Source: Gammaproteobacteria bacterium (GTDB taxonomy: Bacteria > Pseudomonadota > Gammaproteobacteria > UBA7966). Taken from it: DNA of 15,155 bases. The stretch is taken from positions 1-15,155 of the forward strand of contig DNIF01000026.1 of assembly GCA_003485715.1 (NCBI GenBank), written 5' to 3'. The stretch's first letter is position 1. The number at the start of each line of letters is the position of its first letter. The position numbers were made by a program, and so were the translations under genes. Positions 1 to 7,550 of this stretch are shown in pieces. The notes beneath the pieces are model-generated. The model worked only from the letters and a program-made list of their open reading frames with translations, was not told where the DNA came from and did not search any database.

Positions 1-313
1 TGGGCACGAGCGTGTCGTGCAGGCCGCAGACGACGGCCAGACCCGTTGGGAGGAATTGCGGTGGGGGTGGCGGCGGGGCTACCAGCCCCGGGGACACGCT
101 GGCATGGTCGCTGACCGCGTGCCTGACCGATTCCGGGGAATCATCCGGGTGAGAGTCGCCATCATCATGGTGATGGTGATCCACACCCTGCCAGTGCAGC
201 GCCGCGTGCTCCACGTCGACCGGGGCATCTGCCGTCAGACCGACGAAGGCGAGCGCCGCAGACTGCCAGAGCATGCTGCAGAGGAGCAGGAGGATGGTCG
301 CTGGACGGCGCAC
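1..313 (-). CDS. His-rich secreted small protein, CzcI-like, partial (3' end beyond the window)
   Basis: The frame runs from a GTG at 313 to the left edge without a stop (104 codons seen). The N-terminus has a basic n-region (MRRP) and a hydrophobic core at residues 7-22 ending in AALA, so it looks like a Sec signal peptide. Residues 46-58 are a His/Asp cluster (HHHHDDGDSHPDD), and residues 80-85 are six prolines in a row. This architecture resembles the small His-rich periplasmic proteins found beside czc-type heavy-metal efflux genes (CzcI-like); that family call is from memory of the pattern, not from a match. A metal-binding or metal-sensing role in the periplasm is inferred from the His cluster. 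The frame is open upstream to about 421, but the GTG is the start that puts the signal peptide at the N-terminus; an in-frame ATG at 274 would remove most of it. No clear ribosome-binding site is seen. The gene lies 216 bp downstream of the permease gene and may have its own promoter. Confidence 0.62.
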   Translation of the reverse strand, partial: MRRPATILLLLCSMLWQSAALAFVGLTADAPVDVEHAALHWQGVDHHHHDDGDSHPDDSPESVRHAVSDHASVSPGLVAPPPPPPQFLPTGLAVVCGLHDTLVP

Positions 314-529
314 GGCAGGAAAGTAGTCTGGTTGGAAGCCGAAGTACAGGGAGCTCAAGACAGACGGTGCCAACGCGCAGTTGAGGATCGAGACGGGCGC
401 GCGGCATATCCGGCTTGTGCTCTAGAGGTGGGGATGACGTCAGGGTGCGGCCCGAGCGGCGGGGTGGCGCGGCGGGTCGGACGCGAGGTGCGTGGGGCTG
501 ACGGCCAGGCCAGCGCAGATTGCTCTCCC
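314..529. other. Intergenic region between permease gene and His-rich gene
   Basis: This 216-bp stretch separates two minus-strand genes. It holds a possible terminator hairpin next to the permease stop (described separately) and an 8-bp palindrome TGACGTCA at 435-442. On the minus strand a TTGGCA occurs at about 60 bases before the GTG of the His-rich gene, but I found no convincing -10 element at proper spacing. No additional gene can be supported here. Confidence 0.4.
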
Positions 530-536
530 TCAGCCC
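495..536 (-). terminator. Possible hairpin at the end of the permease gene
   Basis: GGGCTGA at 495-501 can pair perfectly with TCAGCCC at 530-536, giving a 7-bp stem with a loop of 28 bases. The permease stop codon (530-532) is inside the stem. No U-rich run follows on the minus strand, so this is not a classical intrinsic terminator; it may be a 3'-end stabilising hairpin or chance in GC-rich DNA. Confidence 0.25.
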
Positions 537-1942
537 TGCTGCTGCCGCAGACTCGAATGGTGCACGCCGTAGCAGGCGTAGATGAGCAGGCCCGCGAGCA
601 GCCAGTAACCGAAGCGCAACCAGGTCGCAGCCGACAGGAAGGCCATGAGACCGGCGCAGGCGAGTGCGCCGGCGATGGGCAGGAGCAGGCCGAAGGGGGC
701 GCGGAAGGGGCGTGCCTGCTCGGGGTGGGTGTGACGCAGCACGACGACGCCAAGGCACACCATCACGAAGGCCGCGAGGGTGCCGATGTTCACGAGCTCG
801 GCCAGCTTGCCGAGCGGCACCATGCCGGCCATGCCAGCCATGAGGAGCCCGGTAGCGACGATCACCGTCACCGGCGTGCGGGTGTGCTCGTTGACCTCGG
901 CCAGGCCGCGCGGCAACAAGCCATCGCGGGCCATTGCGTAAATCACGCGGGTCAGCCCGTAATACAGCACCAGCATGACGGTGGTGAGCCCGGCGATGGC
1001 ACCGACGCTCACCAGGGCCGAGCCGGCGCGCACCCCGGCCCGTTCGAGACCGAAGGCCACCGGATTGGCCACCCCAAGCTCGGTGTAGGGCACGATGAGG
1101 GTCAGGAGGGCGGCAACGGCCACGTAGATGACCGTGCAGAAGAGCAGCGAGCCGACGATGCCGATCGGCAGATCGCGGGCCGGGTCGCGCGCCTCCTCGG
1201 CGGCCGTCGACACGGCGTCGAAGCCCACGTAGGCGAAGAACACCAGCGCCGCCCCGGCCAGCACGCCGACGGGTTCACCACTGCTGCCGGTGCCATACCA
1301 GCCGTAGGGCAGGAAATCCGTCCAGTTGGCTGGATCGACGTGGAACACGGCCACCACCAGGAAGAGTGCGATCGTCACCAGCTTGATGGCCACGGCGATG
1401 GCGTTCAGACGTGCGCTTTCGCGCACCCCGGCGATGAGCAGCAGCATGAGCGCAAGCACGATCGCCGCCGCCGGGACATTGAAGAGGCCATCCGCGTAAG
1501 GACCGCGGGTCAGCGCTGGGGGTAATGGCCAGCCCAGACCCGCGAGCAGGCCCTGCAGATAGGCGGACCAGCCATTCGCCACCGCTGCCACGGCCATGCC
1601 GTATTCGAGCAGCAGGCCCCAGCCGACCAGCCACGCGAAGAATTCGCCGAACACGGCATAGCTGTAGCCATAGGCGCTGCCGCAGCCTCCGACCGTGGCG
1701 GCAAGTTCGGCGTAGGCAAAGGCGGCCAGCCCGCAGGCGATGCCGGCGATGACGAAGGACAGTACGACCCCGGGCCCGGCCAGATTGGCGGCCGCCTTGC
1801 CGGTCAGCACGAAGATGCCGGTACCGATGATGGCACCGATCCCGAGCAGCACGAGGTCCAGCGGCCCGAGGCAGCGGTGCAGTCCGTGATCGGTCGCGTG
1901 CGGATCTGCGGGCAGCGGTTTGGTTCGCCACATCTGGCGCAT
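530..1942 (-). CDS. APC-family amino acid permease (cationic amino acid transporter type)
   Basis: The product is a 470-residue inner-membrane protein with about twelve hydrophobic segments, the usual size for bacterial APC transporters. TM1 carries GIGAIIGTGIFVLTG (residues 34-48), the glycine-rich unwound helix that binds the substrate amino and carboxyl groups in this superfamily. TM6 and the loop after it read FAYVGFDAVSTAAEEARDP (236-254), typical of the CAT/YfnA-like branch of the APC family. It most likely imports an amino acid by proton symport; the substrate cannot be read from sequence. I chose the ATG at 1942, two bases after the epimerase stop, because GGAGG lies 7 bases upstream; a longer frame to 2014 would overlap the epimerase and has no support. 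The short spacing implies co-transcription with the epimerase. A role in taking up the products or relatives of the epimerase substrate is inferred from context. Confidence 0.93.
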   Translation of the reverse strand: MRQMWRTKPLPADPHATDHGLHRCLGPLDLVLLGIGAIIGTGIFVLTGKAAANLAGPGVVLSFVIAGIACGLAAFAYAELAATVGGCGSAYGYSYAVFGEFFAWLVGWGLLLEYGMAVAAVANGWSAYLQGLLAGLGWPLPPALTRGPYADGLFNVPAAAIVLALMLLLIAGVRESARLNAIAVAIKLVTIALFLVVAVFHVDPANWTDFLPYGWYGTGSSGEPVGVLAGAALVFFAYVGFDAVSTAAEEARDPARDLPIGIVGSLLFCTVIYVAVAALLTLIVPYTELGVANPVAFGLERAGVRAGSALVSVGAIAGLTTVMLVLYYGLTRVIYAMARDGLLPRGLAEVNEHTRTPVTVIVATGLLMAGMAGMVPLGKLAELVNIGTLAAFVMVCLGVVVLRHTHPEQARPFRAPFGLLLPIAGALACAGLMAFLSAATWLRFGYWLLAGLLIYACYGVHHSSLRQQQG

Positions 1943-1944
1943 GC

Positions 1945-3060
1945 TCAGACCTCCGCGCTGGCAACACAGCGCGAGCGCCAGCCCGGGGCGATGGCGGCAC
2001 CGTGGCCCAGGCAAGCACTGTCGATCACGATCATCGGCCCGTCCTGGCAGTAGCCGCCTTCGACCGGATCCTCTGCCAGCAGCAAGGGGGTGTCGAGGTC
2101 GTGCAGCCCGAAGCCTCCCAGCCCAGCCGCCACCTGCGCGCTCATGCCCATGCCGAGGCGGGTCTCCACCATGCCACCCATCATGAGCCCGAGACCATGT
2201 CGTTGCGCCAGCCGCGCCATGCGGATGGCCTCGAACAACCCGCTCTTGGCGAGTTTCACGTTGATCGCCTGCACGTGGCCGACCTCGAGGACGCGCCAGA
2301 GGTCGGCCACGGTGCGCGCGGACTCATCGGCCATCACGGTCACACCGGGTTCCGTCGCGATGCGCGCCAGATCCTCCAGCGCCGCCGCCACCACCGGTTG
2401 CTCGAACACGAAGCGCCCCACCCCGATGGCTCGCATGCCGGCCACAAGGGCAAGAGACTGTTCGAGGGTGTAGCCGGCATTCGCGTCGATGATCCATTCA
2501 ATCGGGGCGCTGGCGGCGTGGATGGCAGCGATGGTGGCGAGGTCCTGTTCGAGATCGCGACCCACCTTCAACTTGAAGATGCGAAAGCCCTGGGCCTGCC
2601 AGCCACGCACCCGCTCCACCGCCTCGAGTGCGCTACAGATGGGTACCGTGATGTCGCTCTCGATCACCGGCATCGCCCCGCCGAGGAGGCCCCACACGTT
2701 CGTGTTCTCTGCCTGGGTGTAGAGATCGAGCAGGGCCGACTCCACCGCCGCCCGGAGCCCCGGCCAGGCGGGCAGTTCCTCCTTCAAGGCGTGGCTCAGA
2801 TTGCGCACGCGGGCGACCGGGCGACCGAGCAACAGCCGCGCCACTGTCTCCGCAACCGTGACCGCGGTGGCCTCCGTCTCCGGCGTGATGGGCGGCAATA
2901 CGGCGAGTTCGCCCCAGCCGGTCCGACCAGAGGTGTCCCGGATGGCTACCGCGAGATTGGCGAGGCGCTCCACCGAGGTGGAGGCGACGGTGAAAGGCTG
3001 CCGGAGCGCCACCGGCAACGCATACCAGTGAATGGCCTGGACGAAGGAGTAGTCGCTCAC
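1945..3060 (-). CDS. Dipeptide epimerase (enolase superfamily, L-Ala-D/L-Glu epimerase-like)
   Basis: The 371-residue protein has the two-domain enolase-superfamily form: a capping domain (about 1-130) and a TIM barrel. The barrel shows the KxK catalytic motif (K163, K165), metal ligands D192 (IIDAN), E220 (FEQP) and D245 (MADES), and the opposite-face acid/base K269 (NVKLAKSG). Near the C-terminus GLHDLDTPLLL supplies a DxD motif (D321, D323), which in known dipeptide epimerases binds the amino group of the dipeptide. These positions are nearly the same as those I recall for the Bacillus subtilis enzyme. The known reaction is epimerisation of the second residue of dipeptides such as L-Ala-D-Glu from murein recycling; other dipeptide substrates occur in the family. 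The start is a GTG at 3060 with AAGG 7 bases upstream. The gene sits 39 bp after the EAL gene and 2 bp before the permease. Muconate cycloisomerase and OSBS are relatives but the DxD argues against them. Confidence 0.9.
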   Translation of the reverse strand: MSDYSFVQAIHWYALPVALRQPFTVASTSVERLANLAVAIRDTSGRTGWGELAVLPPITPETEATAVTVAETVARLLLGRPVARVRNLSHALKEELPAWPGLRAAVESALLDLYTQAENTNVWGLLGGAMPVIESDITVPICSALEAVERVRGWQAQGFRIFKLKVGRDLEQDLATIAAIHAASAPIEWIIDANAGYTLEQSLALVAGMRAIGVGRFVFEQPVVAAALEDLARIATEPGVTVMADESARTVADLWRVLEVGHVQAINVKLAKSGLFEAIRMARLAQRHGLGLMMGGMVETRLGMGMSAQVAAGLGGFGLHDLDTPLLLAEDPVEGGYCQDGPMIVIDSACLGHGAAIAPGWRSRCVASAEV

Positions 3061-3075
3061 GGACGCACCTTAGCA

Positions 3076-3099
3076 GACCGTGCCCCCCCCCGGGCGGTC
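3076..3099 (-). other. GC hairpin with a run of nine C (G on the coding strand) between the EAL gene and the epimerase gene
   Basis: GACCG at 3076-3080 can pair with CGGTC at 3095-3099, and part of the C run at 3083-3091 can pair with the following GGG. No U-tract follows on the minus strand. The element occupies most of the 39-bp gap after the EAL stop and may slow or attenuate transcription, stabilise an mRNA end, or be neutral. A nine-base homopolymer is also prone to slippage or sequencing error, although here it is outside coding sequence. Confidence 0.3.
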
Positions 3100-4365
3100 T
3101 CAGGCGGCACCCGCTGGCGTGCGGGTCGCCCCGGTTGCGAGCAGCCGCTCGCGGACGGTGCGCTGACGCCACGCCGCCTGCCAATCCTCCAGGCGATCCG
3201 CCGGCATGGGGCGGGCGACGAACCAGCCCTGGGCCAGATCACAGCCCTCATCGCGCGCGAAAACCCAGTCCTCGGCGTCTTCCACCCCCTCGGCCACGGC
3301 CTCCATGCCGAGGTTGTGCGCCAGCCCCTGGCTGGCACGGAAGAAGGTCGCCAGCCGCGGGTCCTGGGCCGCCCGGTGCACGAAGCCAGCATCGATCTTG
3401 AGTTCGTCGAAGAGCAGGTCGCGCAGCACCACCAGGGTGGAGTGACCGGTGCCGAAGTCGTCCACCGACAGCCGGAAGCGCTTCAGGTGCAGGCGCGCCA
3501 GTACGTCGAGTGCGGTGGGAAGATCGCGCATCAAGCGGCTCTCCGTGACTTCCAGCACCACCTGACGCGGATCGACTCCGGCCTGTCTCGCCTCGGTCTC
3601 GATGAAATCGGCGGTGCTGATGACCGAGAGGTTGTCCATCGAGACGTTCACCGCCACCCGCAGCGGGTGCCCCCGCCCCTGCCACGCGGCCAAATCGCCC
3701 AAGGCCTGACGCAGCGTCTGGACGAGCAGTTCGCCGATGAGGCCATAGCGCTCGGCCACCGCCACGAATTGCGCCGGTGGCAGCAGGCCATGCACCGGAT
3801 GCTGCCAGCGCACGAGGGACTCCACACCCACCAGCGCGCCGGTCTGCGGCGAGACCTGCGGCTGGTAGTGATTGACGAGCTGGCCCTCCGCCAAGGCAGC
3901 CTGCAGCTCGGCGTAACCGAAGGAGTGGTATGGACCGCTGGGGCCGGCGGCCGGCGCCGTCCGTGCGCCATCCGGCAAACCGGCAGCAAGCGCGCCAAGG
4001 ATGGCCGCTCGCGTCGGCGGCTTGGACAAAGTACCGCCGAGCTTGAGGCCGCGCGCCTGGGCAAGCATGGCGGTCGCCCGGCGCATCGCTTCATCCTCGC
4101 CACTGACCAGCACGAGCATCCCGCCATAGACCCTCTCGGCGAGATGGCGCACGAACTCGATGCCATCCATGCCGGGCATGTTGATGTCGAGCAGGACGCA
4201 GCTGGGCCGACCGTCCTGCAACACCGGATCAGTAAGGGCCGCTGCGGCCTCGGTGTGGACACTCACCTCTGCGACGCCAAGGCCACGCACCATCGACCCA
4301 AGCAGGCGCAACATCACCGGGTCGTCGTCCACGACGACCACTCGCAGTTCACCGAGACCCGTCAC
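3100..4365 (-). CDS. REC-EAL response regulator, c-di-GMP phosphodiesterase (RocR-like)
   Basis: A receiver domain (about 7-128) is joined by a short linker to an EAL domain (about 150-400) in a 421-residue protein. The receiver has acidic VDDD near residue 12, phospho-acceptor D60 (LLDINMPGMDG), the switch Ser in LVSGED and the conserved Lys in LSKPP. The EAL domain keeps the expected catalytic set: E182 (ESL, a variant of EAL), N240 (NVS), E272 and E275 (LEVTES), D302/D303 (DDFGTG), K323 (ELKID), E359 (AEGVED) and Q379 (QGWF). The spacing between these residues is identical to what I recall for Pseudomonas aeruginosa RocR, so hydrolysis of c-di-GMP to pGpG under phosphorylation control is likely. 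There is no GGDEF or DNA-binding domain. The GTG at 4365 has GGAGG at 7-base spacing; the GTG at 4371 is too close to it. The neighbouring hybrid kinase with an HPt domain is the probable phosphodonor. Confidence 0.94.
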   Translation of the reverse strand: MTGLGELRVVVVDDDPVMLRLLGSMVRGLGVAEVSVHTEAAAALTDPVLQDGRPSCVLLDINMPGMDGIEFVRHLAERVYGGMLVLVSGEDEAMRRATAMLAQARGLKLGGTLSKPPTRAAILGALAAGLPDGARTAPAAGPSGPYHSFGYAELQAALAEGQLVNHYQPQVSPQTGALVGVESLVRWQHPVHGLLPPAQFVAVAERYGLIGELLVQTLRQALGDLAAWQGRGHPLRVAVNVSMDNLSVISTADFIETEARQAGVDPRQVVLEVTESRLMRDLPTALDVLARLHLKRFRLSVDDFGTGHSTLVVLRDLLFDELKIDAGFVHRAAQDPRLATFFRASQGLAHNLGMEAVAEGVEDAEDWVFARDEGCDLAQGWFVARPMPADRLEDWQAAWRQRTVRERLLATGATRTPAGAA

Positions 4366-4369
4366 TCTC

Positions 4370-4379
4370 ACTCCTCCCC
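4370..4379 (-). promoter_or_regulatory. Strong ribosome-binding site of the REC-EAL gene
   Basis: On the minus strand GGGGAGGA directly follows the TAA of the kinase gene. Its distance to the GTG at 4365 is 7 bases, while the GTG at 4371 would be only about one base away, so this site decides the start in favour of 4365. Confidence 0.6.
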
Positions 4380-7300
4380 TTATTGCGCCTCGGCGACGCC
4401 TTCTTTGGCCCGGCCCCTCGCCGGCGCTGGCCCGAGTGCCAACAAGGCACGCTCCAGGCGTGCCACGGTCTGATGGATGTGGGTAACGAGCTCGCGGACT
4501 GGCACCTCCACCGCAGTGCCGGTCCCTCGCGCAGTCGCACGTTCGAGCGCCTCGCAGGCACGCGCGAGTTCGAGCTCCCCGATGCTGCGCGCGGAGGACT
4601 TGAGCTGATGGGCGAGCACGGCGAGACGGCTGAACGAAGACTCCCGCAGCGCCTCTGCAAGCACGAGCGGACAGGCCCCGAGTTCGGCCTTGAGCACCTC
4701 AAGATAGTCGCGCAGAACGTCTGGATCTTCACCAAGAAAGCTACCCAGCGCAGTCAGCACCTGACCGTCGTCATCTGGCATGGGCACGAGTGGTGCCGAT
4801 GGCAGCGACTCGGGCGTCAGCCACTGCTTCAGGGTGTGCGCGAGCTGGCTGAGCGTCACCGGCTTGGTGAGGTAGTCGTCCATCCCGGCCGCCAGGCTGC
4901 GCTGCCGCTCACCATCCAGCGCGTTGGCGGTCAGGGCGATCACCGGTACCCGTGATCGCCCGCACTCCGCCTCGACGGTGCGGAACCGTCGCACGAACTC
5001 GAAACCATCCACACCCGGCATGCAGAGATCGCTCAGGATCAGCGCGAAATGCTCCCGACTGAGCAAAGCGAGGGCCTCCAGCGCGCCTTCGCAGGTCTGG
5101 ACCTGATAGCCGAGGGCCGCGAGCTGCCGTTCGACCACCAGACGATTGGTGGGACTGTCGTCCACCACGAGCACTCGCGGCCCTACGATGCGTGGAATGG
5201 CCCCGGGCGACGTCACCCCGGGGTTCACGTCACTGCCGTCCATGCAGGCCGTGGCCAAGGCCTGTACCAGATGCCCCGGGGTCAGCAACCGCGTGTTGAG
5301 CACCGGCACATCCATCGTCCAGATCCGTGGTTGTGCGCGGGATGCGGCGTCGAGCAACAGCACGGCGGGGGCAGCGTCACCGGCTCGCTGGCGGAGATCC
5401 ATCAGGTGGTCGAGCTCGAAGCCATTCAGACCGTCCGTCTGAACGATCCAGGCGATGTGCTCTCGTGCATCTTGATCGATGCGCTGGCCAAGCGCCTCGA
5501 TGCCCTGGACCTGCTCCACGCGGGCGCCGGCCCGTTCGAGCCAGTTCGCCCAAGCACGCGCATCGTCGTGCGATGGCCCCACCAGGACGACACGGCAGGC
5601 CGCGAGGGGCATCCCACCAGTCGGCTCGATGGAACAGAGCGGCAAGGGGAGAGACACGGTGAACAGGCTACCCAATCCGGGGGCGCTGTGTACGTCGACG
5701 CGACCACCCATCGCCTCGATCAGGTGACGCACGATGGAAAGACCAAGCCCGGTGCCGCCGAAGCGACGGGCGGTCTCGGCATCGGCTTGCTCGAAGGGGG
5801 CGAACAGCCGCGTCTGATCCTCTGCCCGCATGCCGATGCCATTGTCGCGCACGGCGAATTCGACTTGGGCCACGCCCTCCTCCAGCGATCGGCAACGCAC
5901 CGACAACAACACCCGTCCCGGTTCGACGAGACCACTGGAGAACTTGATGGCGTTGCCGAGCAGATTGGAGAGGATCTGTCGCAGACGATGGGCGTCGCCC
6001 AGCACCCGGGCAGGCAACTCGCCTTCGATGCGGAGCCTGAGTTCCACCCGCCGCTCAGCGGCGATCGCATCGAGGCCTTCGACGACACGCGCCACCTCGG
6101 TCTCCACCGAGAGGGGTTCCGACACGAGATTGAGCCGCCCGGCCTCGATGCGCGAGAAGTCCAGCATGTCGGCAATGAGCGTGTGCAGTGTGGCCGTGGC
6201 ATCCTGCATCACCTGCAGCATCCCGCCCTGCTCCACGTCCAGTCGGGTGCGCCCGAGGAGTTCCAGCAGACCGATGAGCGCGTTGAGCGGCGTGCGGATC
6301 TCGTGACTGACGACGGCCAGGAAGGCCGACTTCGACGCGCTCGCCTGCTCGGCCTGACGGCGCGCCTCGGCGAGCTCCCGGGTGCGGCTCTCGACCAGTC
6401 CCTCGAGTTGGTCGCGGTGAGCGGCGAGTTCGATGGCGATCTGCCGTGATTCGGTCACGTCACGTATCACCAGCACCAGCACTGGTCCTTCCAGCGACGC
6501 GAAGGGCCAGGCCTGCAGTTCGGCCCAGAACGACACGGCAGCAGCATTCTGCAGTTGACAGGTCACGGCATCGGCACCGGCCACGAGCGCGGCGCGCTCA
6601 TCATCGTGACTGAACAGCCGGTCGAGATGACCGGTCTGCACCGGATCACAGCGATCACCGAACAGGGCCACTGCCGCCGCGTTGGCGAACAGGATGCGAC
6701 CCCCGACATCGGCGACGACCACGCCCTCTTGCAGCGTATTCAGAACGGCGAGTTCGAACTCGCGTCGTCCGCGGAGCTCGGCGAACTGGGCGCGGATGCG
6801 CTCGGCCATGCGGGAAAAGGCGCGGGTCACGTCGCGCACTTCGACCGCCGCGGGGGTATCGGGCAGGTCCGGGTAGCCGCCTTGGGCGAGGGTACCGGAG
6901 GCCTCGACCAGCCGCCGCAATGGCGTCACGACCCGTGATTGCAAATAGCCGAGAGCCAGCAGTGCGATCAGCGCCGACAGCAGCGCGACCGGCAGGGAAC
7001 TCGGCAGCAGCGTCGACAGGAGGCCGGGCAGCAAGGGTTCGAGGTGCAGGTAGATGAGGCCCTGTCGCGTACCACGCAGCTCACCGGGATGTGCAGGCAG
7101 CCGGAAACCACCGGCGTAGATGATGGCTGTGCGTGGCGTTTCACTCAGCAGTACACGTGCCGTGCGCTGGCCACGTGCGGCTTCACCCAGGGCCGCCTCG
7201 GCAGGCGGCAGGAGTTCTTGCACATGGCGACCCACCCAGGCGGGATTGTGTGCGTGCACGCATTGACCCGCGTCGTCGAACAGGGCCACCGCCACCACCT

Positions 7301-7550
7301 CGGGGGCGGCAGCGACGAAGGCCAGTTCTTCGGCGAGCAGCGCCGGTTGCGTGACGAGGGAGCGCTCGGCGTGGCGCAACAGCGCAGCACCCGCAGCGCG
7401 GGCTTGCCGTTCAACGGCCTGAAGGGTCTGCGCATGCCACTCCTGCCAGCCCAGCGTGCTGTCGAGCATCACGACAGCCATCGCGGCAAGCACCGCGCCA
7501 ACCGGTACCAGCAGACGCAGCGAGGCCAGGTGGTGGAGCAACAGACTCAT
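4380..7550 (-). CDS. Membrane hybrid sensor histidine kinase with PAS, pseudoreceiver, receiver and HPt domains
   Basis: The 1056-residue protein has TM1 (about 11-29), a periplasmic sensor domain (30-185), TM2 (186-203), HAMP (205-258), PAS (262-372), a coiled coil (about 375-405), HisKA with H416 in SHEIRTPLN, and HATPase_c with N533, the G1 box DNGIGM (569-574) and the G2 box GGTGLGLS (598-605). A degenerate receiver-like segment (about 651-770) lacks the acidic pair and the phospho-Asp. A complete receiver follows (D797/D798, acceptor D841, T874, K896), then an HPt domain with H981 (AHQLKSSARSIG). This order supports a four-step relay H416 to D841 to H981 to an external receiver, most simply the REC-EAL protein encoded next. 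The ATG overlaps the TGA of the solute-binding gene by 4 bases (ATGA), implying translational coupling, and has no clear ribosome-binding site of its own. The ligand is unknown; the upstream solute-binding lipoprotein may present it. Confidence 0.95.
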   Translation of the reverse strand: MSLLLHHLASLRLLVPVGAVLAAMAVVMLDSTLGWQEWHAQTLQAVERQARAAGAALLRHAERSLVTQPALLAEELAFVAAAPEVVAVALFDDAGQCVHAHNPAWVGRHVQELLPPAEAALGEAARGQRTARVLLSETPRTAIIYAGGFRLPAHPGELRGTRQGLIYLHLEPLLPGLLSTLLPSSLPVALLSALIALLALGYLQSRVVTPLRRLVEASGTLAQGGYPDLPDTPAAVEVRDVTRAFSRMAERIRAQFAELRGRREFELAVLNTLQEGVVVADVGGRILFANAAAVALFGDRCDPVQTGHLDRLFSHDDERAALVAGADAVTCQLQNAAAVSFWAELQAWPFASLEGPVLVLVIRDVTESRQIAIELAAHRDQLEGLVESRTRELAEARRQAEQASASKSAFLAVVSHEIRTPLNALIGLLELLGRTRLDVEQGGMLQVMQDATATLHTLIADMLDFSRIEAGRLNLVSEPLSVETEVARVVEGLDAIAAERRVELRLRIEGELPARVLGDAHRLRQILSNLLGNAIKFSSGLVEPGRVLLSVRCRSLEEGVAQVEFAVRDNGIGMRAEDQTRLFAPFEQADAETARRFGGTGLGLSIVRHLIEAMGGRVDVHSAPGLGSLFTVSLPLPLCSIEPTGGMPLAACRVVLVGPSHDDARAWANWLERAGARVEQVQGIEALGQRIDQDAREHIAWIVQTDGLNGFELDHLMDLRQRAGDAAPAVLLLDAASRAQPRIWTMDVPVLNTRLLTPGHLVQALATACMDGSDVNPGVTSPGAIPRIVGPRVLVVDDSPTNRLVVERQLAALGYQVQTCEGALEALALLSREHFALILSDLCMPGVDGFEFVRRFRTVEAECGRSRVPVIALTANALDGERQRSLAAGMDDYLTKPVTLSQLAHTLKQWLTPESLPSAPLVPMPDDDGQVLTALGSFLGEDPDVLRDYLEVLKAELGACPLVLAEALRESSFSRLAVLAHQLKSSARSIGELELARACEALERATARGTGTAVEVPVRELVTHIHQTVARLERALLALGPAPARGRAKEGVAEAQ

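Noticed and set aside
164..182. ATC/GTG-type short tandem pattern resembling a microsatellite
   Set aside because: It is the coding sequence of the DHHHHDD cluster in the His-rich protein.
435..442. TGACGTCA palindrome as an operator
   Set aside because: A single 8-bp palindrome without further symmetry or promoter context is expected by chance.
165..758. 197-codon minus-strand frame overlapping the His-rich gene and the permease end
   Set aside because: It is Arg/Pro-rich, overlaps the permease C-terminus, and is in a different frame from the signal-peptide-bearing His-rich protein.
17..1525. 502-codon plus-strand frame across the His-rich gene and the permease gene
   Set aside because: It has the same low-complexity antisense composition and lies opposite a clear APC transporter.
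2002..4473. Long open frame on the plus strand (823 codons) opposite the epimerase and REC-EAL genes
   Set aside because: The translation is rich in His, Arg, Gln and Gly without domains and is antisense to two well-supported genes; such frames are common in GC-rich DNA.
5049..6449. 466-codon plus-strand frame opposite the hybrid kinase
   Set aside because: It is a mirror of the kinase HATPase/HisKA region, with no recognisable motif.
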